NCBI RefSeq assembly: GCF_028583425.1
Contig: NC_072795.1
Location: 67,718,001-67,782,000 of the forward strand
DNA from: Eublepharis macularius
Lineage: Eukaryota; Chordata; Lepidosauria; Squamata; Eublepharidae
Direction: 5' to 3'
DNA length: 64,000 bases
Shown here: one piece after another, positions 12,541 through 26,900 of the stretch
How positions within the stretch are numbered: position 1 is the stretch's first letter
Layout: each line of letters begins with the position of its first letter
Program-made: the position numbers and the translations under genes
The notes under the pieces: model-generated
What the model was told of the DNA's origin: nothing
Databases searched by the model: none
Seen by the model: only the letters and a program-made list of their open reading frames with translations

Positions 12541-15291
12541 AAATGCTCTTGGGAATTACCTGGCAGTTGTCAGTGAGGGAATATCAAAAGATTATTAAAA
12601 AATATTTGCTGGAAGCTTACTCTGAACTCCCAGTCTTCGTACTTCAAAGTGATTATTTGGTCCAATAAAATAATATAGCTTCACGTATTTCCAATTACCC
12701 ATTTTGGGTTAAAAGCACTCAAAGTGCCAAAGAGTAAAAAAATTTCCGAAGCATTATAGCCTCCATCTTCTCAGATGTTACTCTGCCCAAGTCCATTTCC
12801 TCTAGGGCTTATGTCTTGGCTGCTTATTGAAGATTCTGCTAAAATAGATGTCATACCAAGTATATCCCTCCATTTATGTATGTTTGTTAGCTGCTTTTCT
12901 ACCTTACAGTACTCAAGACAGCTTGTTTCTGGGGTTGTTTTAAGTGATTTTTTAAAATAAGAACTTGTTTGCTTTATCTTTTGACATGTGCGCAATGAAA
13001 TGGTAACATCTGTTTCTGAGAACCAGCCGCACAATATCAGTAACAATTTTAATATAGGCCTCCCTCAGCCCTAGACTGGCTCCTATTTTGCTCTCAAAAG
13101 GAAATGCAGCTAGTCGGTGTGAGCCTAGCGCCATCTAGTGAATACCCTAATTACCGATAGCAATAAGGCCTTCAGAGGGTCACATTCCATAAACATTATT
13201 CCTGAGGAATTCAACCTTCCCTTGACAGAGAGAATGTGTCCCCATCACTGAGACAACCATACCCATCTCACTTGCTCTGATCCAGACTTTCATTGTGGAC
13301 TTTTTTGGAGCAAAATGTGGATAAACATTAGATGCTCATGGGAATGTGCATCTCACTGAATGTAATATAATACCATATGGTTTTAGGAGCAGCCTTGAAT
13401 GCTATATTTGTAGTAGAAAGGCAGAATACAAGTACTCCAAATAAATAAAACGGAAACAGATACCATCATTTCCCTCTAAATGCTGTTGTTGTTTATCTGT
13501 GCTTCTTTACTTTCAACTAACTAGATGTACATTGTGATGCATATCTTCATTAAAACTTCCATATTCTTCCCCAACTAGCTACATTAACTACATGTGAGTA
13601 AAGCAACTGGGGAAATTCTAGTCATCCAGAGTTAGAAGGGAACAGTATCACCAGCGCAGCACAGCAACTCAGGGAGCGTTAGCTCAGTTGCCTGGATCAC
13701 AGATAAAGTTGCTAACTTACAGGCGGTACCTGGCCTTCTCCCAGAATTACAAATGATTTCAGACCATATTTTGACTTTGCCAGGGCGGAGGCTGCAACAG
13801 ACCCTCAAAATGACAATGCTCTGGCTTGGCACAGTGAAGAAGACATTCAAGAAAAAGGAGGTGAGTGGGTAACTAAGTGACAAATGGGGAACAATATCTG
13901 TGAACAGATATGAAATATGTGCAAGAGTGAGAGGTAAGGCTGCTTATTTTTATGAACATTTTTGTTCTTTCTTCTCAGACATCAACTTTCAATACCCACT
14001 CACCCCTCCAAATTGGTGCAGCATTCGTTACTACAAGCTGCAAAGTTACAAGGCATTGCAGAAGAGAACCCTTTTGCAATCTTTCCCACCAGGACTCTCA
14101 GCTGACAACCTCCTAGTAAGAAAATGGTAACCCTGGGTAGGTATTAGCTCTAGTGGGGGAGGGAGGAACAGACAATCTATCCATCTCCCTGCACTGAGTC
14201 AAATAGCTGCTCAAATGGAGGGAAACTTTTATTCAGGAAATAGCTCTGGTGGTGGAGGTTAACCTCCAAGTCCTAACTACCCACTCAGTCCTTCAGCCCT
14301 GATCCATATAATACTCCCTTCCCCACGGCAATCTTTAAATTAAAGGGGGAGGACTGATCATAGGTCTCTCACACTCATCTAGTTGACACCTTGGAATCAT
14401 GCCTTGTGTTAGTAAAAGGTATATACATCAAACCATTGGCTTTTAAATAGATGTTTATAATTATACATTTCAAGCTAAAAAAAATGTAGCTTTAATCATC
14501 TCAGTTCTGATCAAGGATCTATTCTCTTTCAACATGTCCTATGGAATGCATTGCTGAACATACTTAACCTATTAATGTGTTTGTTTTAATAATTAACTAA
14601 AATTGGAAAAGGTTTATTAAAATCTAAATGCAAAATGTGCCTGCACTTATATAAGCATAACATTTCTCTGCTTTTGCATATAAAATAGTTGCCCCCACCC
14701 CCTTGCTGAATACAGTAAATAGCTCATTAAATTTTGAAGGCACGGAAGGAGGTAAAAAAAGAGGCACTTGCTAGTGTTCTAAAGTCAATGGTCAAAGGAC
14801 ATAAAATATCATTCTTACAATGCAATCCTCATACCCTTTAAACCCACACAGTCAGTCTGTTATTGTATTCAGCAAGGATTGCATTGTTATCTTAGGTACT
14901 TAGTTCACCCAGCCTCACAACAGTTCAGTGAATCGGGATGTTTCCACACCTGCCTTACAGAAAAAGGCCAGGTTCTGTGTATCATTCCAAGTCCAGCAAT
15001 TTAAATACAGTTTTAGATACAGATCAACTAGGATTTTCCCCATGTAATTGCTACTAGGCTCCATTATGAGGAAAATTTCTTTCAACATCTGACTAGTCCA
15101 GTAGGAGGCAGATTACACTTTCTCTCTGTCCTTTCTATGTGGTTCTGCAAGCAGAAGTGTCTTTTGTAAGACTGTCATAGACCCAGGAAAAAAGAGACGT
15201 TCAAAGCAGAGCAAGGTTTCATTAGAACAAACTTCTGTTCCAACAATTATGTTGAGTGAGCCCCACCAGAGTCTTTCATAACATAGATCCA
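12541..15291. other. Intergenic DNA, no gene recognised
   Basis: Holds a short fragment of the TAGGGTTGCC-family MITE at about 13708-13765 (CTCCCAGAATTACAAATGAT core). The rest is AT-rich DNA without recognisable genes. Confidence 0.45.
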
Positions 15292-15418
15292 GAGGAGTTA
15301 GCTGTGTTAGTCTGTAGTAGCAAAATAGTAAAGAGTCCAGTAGCACCTTTAAGACTAACCAACTTTATTGTAGCATAAGCTTTCGAGAACCACAGCTCTC
15401 TTCGTCAGATGCAGTGAC
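15292..15418 (+). repeat. Foldback family A, half element
   Basis: Carries the left half of a recurring foldback: GTTAGTCTGTAGTAGCAAAA, then AGTAGCACCTTTAAGACTAA and a TCTTCGTCAGATGCA centre. The complete hairpin form is at 43696-43903. Other copies lie near 16784, 29061, 48713, 54215 and 59611. Confidence 0.8.
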
Positions 15419-16783
15419 AACATCCAGCTTGCAGGAAAGGGAGACTCATCCATAACTGAAATCCAGACTAGAAATGCTCCAGCCTCTGGTATAATAGAGG
15501 AACTATAAATCAGGGAGATAATTCATTTCCCCCTAATATTTATTCAATACAATAAAAAGATATAATCATGGAGGGAATTTCAAAACAAACCATCCTTCTT
15601 CATGTGGTGTTACAAAGATGTAGAAGGGTGTTTGTAGTATCCATGTTTTTAGTTTGGTGAAGGAAAAGTTACGGTAACTCAATTCTTGGATACATATAGT
15701 TGAGCATTCAAGAATGGTGTGCGTGGTGTATTTTGCTGTTTAACAAAGAGAATTTAACGCATTGTGCAGACACTTCATTTTACATCATAACTGAGGACAA
15801 AGTTACGCTTATCTCTCCATTATTTGCCTTCCTCTTTTAGGCTGCCTCTTCCCATCTACTTTCCATAGTTCCCCTCTTTACCAGCCTGTATTCGTCCTTC
15901 TTCCCTGCACTTGTCCTGTGTTCTTATTCCTCAGGTCACTGTAGCAGAAAGCTATTTATCAATGTCTCCATCAGCAACATTTCCATGGCCTTGTATGCTT
16001 CCTTCAGGGAATCTTTGGGCTCTAGGTTGGTGGTAGGTAACTGATGAAGAGAGTTGCACCTCTTGAGTAGAGATGGATCATCTTTCAATATTTTATAACT
16101 TGCAAACATTAAAAACAAAGTACCTACCATATACATACAGACAAGAGAAAACGAATAGCACTATCAGTTTTTTCCAGATTTATTGCGCACATGAAAAGTG
16201 CAGCTCTCTGGATTCAATAAATGCCTTGGTTGCTCAGGTAAAATGTTTAGCTGCCTAAATCACCAGTGCTTCTATAGCTACTAACATATTCAGAAAAATA
16301 AACTAGGTGTTTTTCAACTTTCCTTTTAATGGACACCTCTCTCACTAGGTGAACGTAGGATTCCCTAGTGTATGGTGTGAACTTTGAATGGCTGATAGAG
16401 GCCTATTTCGACACAAGCTCAAAGATTCCTCAAGAACCGCTGCCAGTCCACACCCATCTCCAAAAGAAAGGCTGGCGGTAGATGGGGGGAAATTAGCAGG
16501 GGCTGAAGAAGCAAAGGAAACAAATCCAATAAGGGTGTGCAAGATCTAGCAAATTTAGAATTGGTGTGTGAACAGTTTGTGAGATACTTAAGCTGACAGC
16601 CTTGAAGCACATACTTTAAGACTACAAAAAAGTTACAGCAGGGGCTTTAATACACAGCTTCAGTGATGGAAACTAACCAGAAGCCCTACTTCAATCCTAC
16701 AAATGCAGGTTTGTTTGTTTGTTTGGTCATCGAAAGCCTTGATGGGCTCACAAGGCTTCCCTAATTACATCTTCCACGAAGAG
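15419..16783. other. Intergenic DNA, no gene recognised
   Basis: Two small open frames overlap on opposite strands near 15936-16258 without recognisable domains. No element boundaries were seen. Confidence 0.4.
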
Positions 16784-16868
16784 AGTTTCAGGTGGGTAGC
16801 TATGTTGGTCTGTAGTAGAAGAGCAAGATTCAGGTCCACTAAGGTACAACTGGACCCAAATCTTGCTC
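16784..16868 (+). repeat. Foldback family A, subtype with GGTGGGTAGC
   Basis: Reads GTTTCAGGTGGGTAGCTATG then GTCTGTAGTAGAAGAGCAAG, and closes with the inverted CAAATCTTGCTCT, giving a short foldback. Same subtype as 29061-29324 and 54215-54345. Confidence 0.65.
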
Positions 16869-17676
16869 TAATCACACCTGATATATAAAGTGAGGGGTTT
16901 TGTTTTGGTTTGTTTCTTAAAGCAGTCCCTTCATAATTCCTCTCATCTTACTGTCTCCAACACTTCTATCTTCATAGGAAACAGCTTTTTTCCCCTGACG
17001 ACTTCATAAATCTATCCTAACACACTTAATGCAGTTTCCTTCTACAATTTCCTTCTACAGAGAATATACTAGAACATAAATGAGTTAGGGATTTGGGACT
17101 GTATCTAAGATGGTGGCATTTTGTTGCTACCTGGCATCCCAGAGACCAGTGTCTTCTCATCCATCTCTGCTGTTTGTTGTTAAACCACATATTACTCATT
17201 ACTCACATATTACTTTCTCTTGAAGAGACACTAGACACTAGACAGATGCTCTTCTTTTACAATACAACTATTTCTAAAAAGAGGATGTGATGTCCTGCTA
17301 GAGGTAATACTGCCCCAAAACTTGCTAAATCATTGCCTTACTTTTTAGTCTACACAGACGAGGATCCTGTGTTAAAGTCAATATGCCCCTGTCTTCACTG
17401 CTGACACCTCAGGTTTGTCAATGCTTTTTATCACACAAGAAGGCAGAGTCTACAGCTATTGTTGTCAAGACCAAAATTAACAGTAATTATCCTTTCTGTC
17501 TGAATCCTACCAATGACAATCCAAACAGCACTGTGGCTGCTGCACAGGGTAGTGAAATTCCCATTCTTGACAGTCCTCTATGTACAAACCTCTCCAGTAA
17601 ACTCTTCACTGGTCCAGCTGAACAGACTTCCAGTCTCTTTCTTTAGGACAACTGCTCTAGTCCAAAAGTAACATCA
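16869..17676 (-). other. CYP17A1 3' flank / probable 3' UTR
   Basis: Minus-strand sequence immediately downstream of the CYP17A1 stop codon. It should contain the 3' UTR, but no canonical AATAAA was placed with confidence close to the stop, so the transcript end is not assigned. Confidence 0.35.
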
Positions 17677-17951
17677 CTAATAAATTACCAGGCCCTGCCA
17701 AGCTTCCCGCAGTGCGGCCTTCACCCTGAACTTTGGTACTTGGAGAACGACTCCAAATTTTCCCTCTGGTGCAGGCAGTGTTTCGCCTTCAGGAACACTG
17801 AATGTGAATCTTTGCAAGCTCCAAGCCAGAAACAGGAAAAGCTCCATCTTAGCCAGTGCTTCTCCCACACAAACCCGGATACCAGCTCCAAAGGGTAGAT
17901 AGCTCGGTGAAGGAGAGTAGACTCTTTTCCCTTGCTCATCCAGAAAACGAC
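17677..17951 (-). CDS. CYP17A1: CYP17A1 exon 8 (haem-binding, stop)
   Basis: 275 nt including the TAG stop at 17677-17679. Encodes [19 protein letters not shown], the haem loop with C444, [19 protein letters not shown] and the C-terminus AWQGLVIY. Acceptor CTACCCCAG|G. Confidence 0.96.
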
Positions 17952-20900
17952 CTGGGGTAGTACAGATAGGATTTTATTTAATGTTTCCATGGGAAATAGG
18001 ACAAACTTTCAAAATTCAATTATAGAAGAAATTGGCTGGGAAATCCACATACCAAGTTGGCTGAATCTATACTTACTGGCATAGCGCGAAACAGTCTAGA
18101 CAACGTCTAGAAACATAGCGCAGAACAGTCTAGACAAAGGCTGGATCCACACTTACCGGCATAGTGCGGAACAGTCGGAATGATAGCACCTTCCTGGCGC
18201 GATGACATCAGAAATCGCACCAGGAAGGCGCTATTATTCCAACTGTTCCGCACTATGCCGGTAAGTGTGGATTCAGCCATTGTCTAGAGATCAGGATGTT
18301 GGACTAGGACAGAAAACCTGGATTCAGATCCCAACAGAGAGCCGAACTAGATGTTACAGGTTCCATGAGTCTGCCGCAGGGGTGCAAGAACATACTGGGC
18401 AGGGGTCCAATTTGGCCCAGGACCACAACACAGAGGGAGGAGGGGCTCCTACCCCCACATCATTTCCCCAAGCTGAAACAGCACAGAAGTGAGTTATTTG
18501 CTGTGTTGGACAGGTTCCACAAGCAAGTGTCATTGCACCTGCAGACCCTCCAATGGGGAAAGTAATGCCCCCACCATTTCAGCTCAGGAAAATGGTATAG
18601 GGGAGGCTGGAGCCTCTCCTGACCCCCATGCTACAGTCCTAGGCCAAATCTGGCCCCTGCAACAATTTTAAAATGAGTTCTTACTGGGAGCTCCAAGCTC
18701 CAATGAGTCTGCGAGCCCCTGTGGCAACCTCACAGAAGCTATAATGCCCAGCTAGGCTCTGAACCATGAAGCTCACTGAGTGACCTTAGGCCGGTCCCAG
18801 TGCCATCCTAAGCAGAGCTGAACTATTTAGGTCAATGGGCATAGAAAGGTGTCACTCTGTTTAGGATTACACTGCTGGTTTCTGAGCCTAACTTACCCCA
18901 CAGGCTAGTTAAGATAAAATGGAGGAAGGGAGAAGCACCCTGAATTCTTTGGATGAAGCATAGGATAGAAATAAAGCATATATACCCTTCCCAAATTTGG
19001 ATAGGAATTCAACATGCCACTTTGAGCTTCTGTTGAGGTTTCAGTGCCATTCAAAACAGCAGCCTTGGGGTGTGGATAGGCACAGCCCGATTGCCAATGG
19101 GCTAACAGGGAGAAATGCAGATCAGGAAGACTATGGGAACATGGTTAGCCATAACAACAGTCACAGCCTTGAGAATATGAGAAATTTAGAAAGCTGGGCT
19201 GGGCAGAGAGGCACGGCAGCTGGAGCAAAAGGTGATGCTAAAATGCAGCTGAAAGAGCACTGACCTGGATTAAATTCCTCTGGCTTATCCCATTCTTTCT
19301 CATCGTGGTGAAGGGACCAGAGATTGATCACAACTCGCGCTCCTTTAGGGATGTCATATTCCCCGATGCTGCAGAAAAACACCCAAACCCTCTTAAGTCT
19401 CTTATTTAGAATCATTCCTATCCCCTTTCGTGGCTTTGCAGCAGACTTCATCCTTGGACAGAACCCTCACCTGGTATCTTCTAATGCTTCATGTGGGATG
19501 AGGAGTGGAGAGACAGGGCGGATACGCAAAACCTCACTAATGGTGGCTTCCAAGTAAGGCAGGTGCTGCCGGTCATTGAGCTGGGGATGTCTGTTAAAGC
19601 CTACTTCCTGATCAAGTTCCTCTTGGATCTTCTGTTGCACCTGCGAGAGCAATGATATGGGCGAGTCAGATGGTGAAGACCGTGGGGTATAGAATAGGCA
19701 AAGGCAGCTGTGTCCTCCTCCCCCATTACTTTAGCTATACGCTTTGCATCCTGTCTCATTTCCCTTTGGTCGGCTAACCAACAGTCAGCGGACATTATTG
19801 AGAAGAAAGAAATGCCTACCACGCCAAGTAAGTTTGCTTGGAATGGAAGGCAAAAAGCTTGTGGGGGGGAAAGGAGTATTATATATTATTCCTTTGCTCT
19901 AAGTGGCAGTGGAAAGCTGTGGTGCCTCTCACTCTCTCTGCACAAAGATCTGCTGTGTTAGCCAACCCACACAGGAAGCAATAATGTTCCTCTAAATGTT
20001 TTCGGTATTGCAGTGGTAGTGTGTTTCTGGTGAGATTAGGTATCCGCAGTATAGCTGACACAAGGAAGCCACTATAATTTGCAGCATACTGCAATTGTTC
20101 ATTTGTGCTCAGCCATTAGAATGCAGTGCCTCATTGCATAGATTTTCTTTAAGCCATTGCAAACGGCAAAGAAAAGCTGTGATACCACTGAGAAAGTCAC
20201 TGTGTCATGCAATACACTTGCAATGTGTGCACAGATCCTGCTCAGCACATTATGAAGAAAAATATCATATAATATATGCAATATTGCTCAAGTTTGGTTT
20301 CTATAGAAACAGAATGATATAATAAGGGCAAAGAGTAACATTGTGCTGAACAGGGCAGTTCCTTGCAAAGAAGCATTGCACCCATGACCCAAAGATAAAT
20401 GAAAGATAGTATTTAAGTCTATCAAGATAGAAAACACTTCTAAGGGAGGAATTTATGTCCTTTTGTGTGTGTGTAAATTCCTGTTCTCCATCAGACTCAG
20501 ATTGTGGGGTAGCAGTTTGAGTAACAGACTAGGATGAGAGTGACCCAAGTTTGATTCCCTGCTCTGCCATGGAAGCTTGTTGGGTCGCATATTCCCATCC
20601 TAACTTGCTTCACGGGGCTGTTGTGAGGACAAAATGGAGGAGAGGAGAATGACATCAGCCACTTTGTATACTCACTGGGGAGAAAGGCAGGGTATAAAGG
20701 AAGTAAAATTAAAATAAAGACTGCTCATTCTCATAATGTAAGGTGCTTGATGGAAGCAAACGTGAGATGTAAATGGATGGATGCAAACGTGAGATGTAAA
20801 TGGAATAAAAGAAATAAGACCCTCTCTTTTCCCAAGACACGAAGAATGGCTAGAGGGGCCAGTACCTCTGGGTTGTGCAACAGATACAGTAGACTCCACT

Positions 20901-23900
20901 TCAGTACAGTCGTGGTGGTCTCAACACCAGCCCCAAAGATGTCACCCACAGTCATGAGCAGGTGATCGTCCGTCAGGTCCATCCTTGGCAATAGATGGCT
21001 GTTGTTGTTCTCCAGGTTCAGCTTGGCTCTCAGGAGAGAGCCCATTAAGTCAGTGACTGAATCACTGCTGAATGCTTCCTGGGAAGGGAAACATGAGAGC
21101 AACTGTGAGCTGAGCTTGCGGAACATCAGAAGAGTGGGCAGAAGCTTATGTCTTGGCTGCCACTTGGGAGCACTGCCTCAAAATGCGAACATTTCAGCTA
21201 CTGATGACTAGTGAAATGCCCCTTTGTTATGATGGGATGGGAGATGTGGAGGAAAGCAGTTGTAGAAGCCACAGGGATGAGGGGCAAGGTCAGGTCCTTG
21301 TTAAAAGAAAACGGCTGCCCAGGGGAAGGGGAAGAGGCAGGTTTTGCCTTCCACCTGGATTGGCATTCCCTTCCTCCCCAGTGAAACCCATTTGCTTGGT
21401 CTCATACAACCCTATGGTATTCCTTTGATGTTTATGAAGAAAAAGTGGAGCAACAGTGTTATGAAACAGACTTTGCTGCTCTGGATCCAGCAGTCTCGCT
21501 GCTACACCAGCCTGGCTTTCTTGACTGCATGACTAGGTTGGAAGGACACAGCAGGAGCGGAACTGGAGCATGTTGACTCTATTTCACATGCCTTGCCGAC
21601 TCTTGCCTCTTCTCCTCATCTTCCAAAAAGGTTTACAGTACCCAGGTGAGAGATGGTATCGCTTTCTACTTTTCCTCTTTTATTTCTTGCTGTTTCAGAC
21701 TGGGAAGAATAACATACCTTCCTATCCCTCACTTTCATCCCCCTCATCCAGAACTGCATTCAGGTTCCCAAATTGATGCTGGAATGCTGTTCCATTCCCT
21801 TTCATCTTCCAAGTGATGCCTCTAGACTCAGGTATTCACACTTCCCCCCAGTACCCCAGATGCCGCTCTGGCTTTCCCACTCTGTATGTCACATCTCCTT
21901 CCTGAAGGACTTACTTTATGTTCTACAAACTGCTGTTGCAGGAGCTGGTCTCTCTTCTCCACACACTGTTTCAGCAAGGCCAAGTCCTTATTGGGAAAGA
22001 ACTGGAGAGGGAAACAAGACAACAACCTTTGTCTACAGAATATGCTTCAGAATCCACCTCCTCAGAACCCTTGGGCCAGTCCCTGCCATTCAGTTTCACA
22101 CAGCAGCTCTTTCTGGACCACAGCTCCATCAGTGACCAACCACTCTACAGCTTTCCATGGGTTTGCCTGATCCAGCTAAATTTGGTCACTCCATCAACAG
22201 CTAGCCACTCAGTAGAAGAAGAAAAGGGGAGAAGTCTGCTCTCACCAGCTGGCGTTTAATACTTTATTAGATTTCTTGATTTTTTCTTTTAAAAAAGAAA
22301 TCTGGGATATAAATAAAACAAGCTAGGGACTCATAAGGAATCATGAGAGTGGGGAATAATTTGGAAATCCCACCTGAGAGTTCAATTCTTCCCCTCCAGG
22401 ATTCACAAAGCTCTCAAGGGTTTCAGCCAGCTGATTTCCCTGAACCCCCAACTTTATCCTTCAGGCGCATATTCAGTCTTCATCAGACCATTTGGTTTTC
22501 TTTTGATTTTTTCTTCTGTTGATTTACAAAAATATATTTTCCCTGTATTCCTGATTTCCCTAAGCATAAAGAGACCCATACTTTGTCTCTGGGTGGCTTT
22601 TGTCATCCACACAGGATCCAGTCTGTTTAACATCAGATAGACTGATAAATATTATGAAATAAGGGCTATGATTTTATAGTGCTACTGTAGGTGTGTTTGT
22701 CTGACACCTACATCCTGCAAGACCCCCCAATACCTTTCAGTCCCTATATACCTCTTTATGATTTCTCTTCCAGCAAAGATTCATAGGTCTCCTTCCTAAT
22801 TTTTCACCTCCTTCTAAAAATGCTTATACAAAGGCAAAATCTTTGCATTGATAAGGGTTTTTCAAAATAGTTATGACTTTTTCCACGTGAGCAATGTATT
22901 ATTTCTACTGAAGGAATTTGAAGATCCCTCCCCTCCATGGAGCACTAACCAATCTGGGATATCGTATCCTGGTGCCAAATTAAAGCTGATTCTTTATGTC
23001 TAAAAGAACATTTATCTTTCCTTTCCTAATCCTTTTAATGAAGCATTGTAAATCAGAGGAAAAGCTTAATAAAGTATGATCAATTAACCAGTTTGATAAT
23101 TTTAAGACAGTGGAGCTAAAGTAGATTAAGGGTCACAAGTATACCACCCACAGATTTGAAGATCATGGTCACAGTGCTGCTTTTTTTTTTTTTTTTGAAA
23201 TCTTGCCTGGAGGAAGATTACATGTGTTCTTTATTTTCCTGCCCCCATCTCTCACCTGAAGCCAAGGGAAGATATCCACAAGGCTCTCCTTGGCAACGGT
23301 GTCTACAATGCCTTGGCTGTACTGGAGCATGTCCTCAAACTCAGGGTCTCCACGATGGTAGGATGAGTTGAAGCAAAGGGAACACACCACATTAGTAACA
23401 GCACGTGTCAATTCAGGTGCCATGTCCAGGGAGGTGTCCTGCTCAGAATTCAGCGTTCTGCACAGGGTTGCTGCTTCTCGACAGACTGGAAGAGAAGCAG
23501 AGAAGAAAAGGTACATGAAGGGGTGAGGAACCCTTTAGGAGCAGAGGGGAGGGAGACGGAGGGATATTGACAGAGCAGTCATGGTGTGAGGGTACGACTT
23601 ACACAACTAGAATGAGCCAGTGGATTTGGTAGTACATTGGTTTTAGATCTCTTAGGCTTGAAGCTTTGCTTCACAAGCTTCTTGTACGGCCTTGAGGAAC
23701 TTAGTTGCCTAACTGTAAAAAGAAACTGCTAACGTTGATAGGCCAAAGTCAATAGGCGAGATCCTATGACTGTTTTGCTATCAGCAGAGCTCTTCTCTGA
23801 AGAAAGGCTGACACCAGTAGAAGAATATTACCGCTATGGTGTTTGTTTTTTTTAACTGATGTTTATTTTTTGGTATGTATTTTAGTCTATTTTACTTTTT

Positions 23901-26900
23901 TAATGTATTATATTTTACTTTGTCCCTAGAGAGCCACCTCAGTAATCTATTGATTGAGAGATTGTCATGTAAGTAAATAAATATATATTTTTAACTCATC
24001 TTGTTCTTTTTAATCCATTTCTGTTTTCCATGCTTCTAAACTGAATGAAGCACTGGTTGTGGATTTACTGATGAGAAAACACTCGTACTGGAATCTTAAA
24101 GCAAAAGAGGAAGCAAACTAGGCTGAGATGGAATGCAGTCCTATTTAGTTCAAGCCCTTTATAATCTGTTTAATTTATAAAATTGGCAGTAGACCAGCTA
24201 AATATGGAGGTTTTTGAATGTGGCTTTATCTCTGTGGACAGACCAGCTATGTTATTAGATGACTAATCCTGTATTTGCTCAGGAATAAGTCCCCTGAATT
24301 CAGCAAGGCTTACTCAAGTGTGCTTAGGACTTCAGCCTACCCCACATTCACTAATTCTTAAACTGTCTCCTGATGCTCACCCAAAGTACAGAATTCCATA
24401 GCCTGGGTGCCTCTGCCTAAATGGACATCGGACCTCAGATAGAGAACATACTAGGGTCTCAGCTAAATATGCATAAGCTCAGTAGGCAGTTGATGTTAGC
24501 CGCCCTGAGCTGTTCACAGGGAGGGTGGGATATAAATCTAATAAAATAAATTGAGGGACTCCTAAGCCAAGATTAACCCTTTTAACTGAACAAACTAGAA
24601 GCCCATGAAAACTGGAGTTATATGATCTGATATGCCCCTTGCCCTGTTAGCAGAGCTGCATTCTGTACCAACAGAAGTTTCCAAACACTTTTCAAAGGCA
24701 GTGAAATCTGGATGTAACCAATGCGTGCATTACAGTGACCAGATATATTACAATACAATAGGTGTCCAAACATTCAACTAATATTACAAAATCGAAAACT
24801 TCATAAGATCACATGGATTTTATTAATGAGAACAAGGACTATGTAATGCAATAGATTGGGCTGAGTTTTGGTTTTGGAAGTTCCAGTTCTTACCTGTCTT
24901 AATGACACAGAGAAAGTTGCTAAGTCTAACCTATCAGATAGGTTAACTGTAAAGTATATTAATCAAGGCCAGCATCCTCAGTTGCCAAGGTCCAAGCCTT
25001 GCAGAGAATTGACCCTTGACCCTCCCTGGCATAGCAGCATCTGTCATGGCCACCTTCCCTCTGGTGGTGTGTAGCAATGGCAGGATCAGGCACCCTCTCA
25101 CTGCCATTCATTTGTCTAGCAGTCATTAGTACATGCATACTGGACAAATGAGCAGCAATGGAGCCTCCAAGCAGCAACATCAGCTGCCAGTTTTCAGCCT
25201 CTCTACTGAATGAGGAGGAGGAGGTGGGGCACAAACAAGGTGTACTTAGTGTTGGGGAAGCCACCATATCTTACATTGTCCTGACTCCCCTTCCCCAAGC
25301 TAGGAACCAACTGTGGCTTTAATGCTGAAATCTGATATGAATATATATGACAATAATCTATGGACAGCATTTCTTCCAACATAGGCAGGATCATGGTGAC
25401 CTTTCACTCTTTGACATCAGAGTAAAGCAATGTAACATCTTTAAGCAGCACCACTATACGATCACGGCCATGTAACATCTTTAAAAGACACACCTAAAAA
25501 TTAAAGAGCATTATGTGCTGAAAGTTTTTGTATTATGCCACTATCTGAATAAATTAATGCTGCTGTCCGTGCACTCTGTACAGCTGTTCCATTGTTCCGG
25601 ACCCGTTCTGTATAATTTGGAAGCTTGCATAATACCAACAGAAACAGTCCCTGAAAATATATTCCCATAACCAATTTACTGCTGACAGTTACCACTAAGT
25701 GGCAGTGAAGAACAAAAGTGCTTCTCTTGTTTGACTGTGATTCTGTCCATGCCCCTTCACACTCCACTTTTCAGTTGAGACTCAGGACATACAGATATGC
25801 CCTTTTTACTTCTAGTTTTTGCATAGTGGCATTTTTCTCACCAATTTTGGTTGCCAGTGTTCCCAGTTGTTCCCCCCCTCCCCAGCATTTTGTATCATTT
25901 TAGCGATTTAAATGCCATTTTGTCACCATTTATAAGCTAGTTACTATTTTTACACCGTATTATGCATTTATTGTGCAAAATTTATTGTACAAAAACAGGC
26001 ATCAATTTTATTGATAGTTTCTATTAAATTTCATTAGTATATTGAGAAAAAAGATGACTATAGTTTCCAGAGTGTTCAGAACCTATATCAGAAATTGGAC
26101 CTTTCAAATTAAAATTCAGTTATAATAAGGCATTTTGCATCTGCCTTATATGCTGAGTAAATAACAGATGGGAGATCCATTCTGATAGGGACTTAGAAAA
26201 AAATTCTTATACAGAAAAGGACCCCAGAATAATACCCACAAAGTGTCTTCCCCCCATCTGACCCAAACTTTGGACACAATTCATTTGTGAGGAGGGTCAT
26301 TAAGACATACTTAGGAGAAACATGGTCCAGTGATATCTCTACTTCCATTCAATCCAGTTATCATGCCTTTCCTATAGACTGAAGCAACCTGTTTTATATA
26401 CAACATACCTTTGTTGTATTTTTAAACAAGCTCTTTACATTTTGTAAAAATTCTTCTCATATTTTACAGTTCTGTCAAGAAAGCCATTACACTATGAAGC
26501 AGGGGTCATTTCATAGAAAAAGAGCTGGAGGAACTCATTAGCATAACTTATTAGCATAATTAATTAGCATATGCCATGCCCCTTGACATCACCAGAAGTG
26601 TGGCATTAGCATAACTGATTTGCATATGCCACTCTCCCCTGACATCACCTATCCTGGCTGTTTTGGACCCAATCCTGACCATTCAGGGCCGAAATTGGGC
26701 CCAAAATGGCAAAAAGAGGCTGAAAATGGCTGGAAAGGGGCCTAAAATGGCCAGGATCAGGCTGCTGTTGAGTGGGAGTGTGATCCACCACCTGTCAGAG
26801 GCCTGATCTGGGCCATTTCAGCCCCAATCCAGGCTGAAACGGGCCCAAAATGGACGAGAGTCAGGTGGGTGTGGCCACCTGACATGTGACCTCTTTGGGG

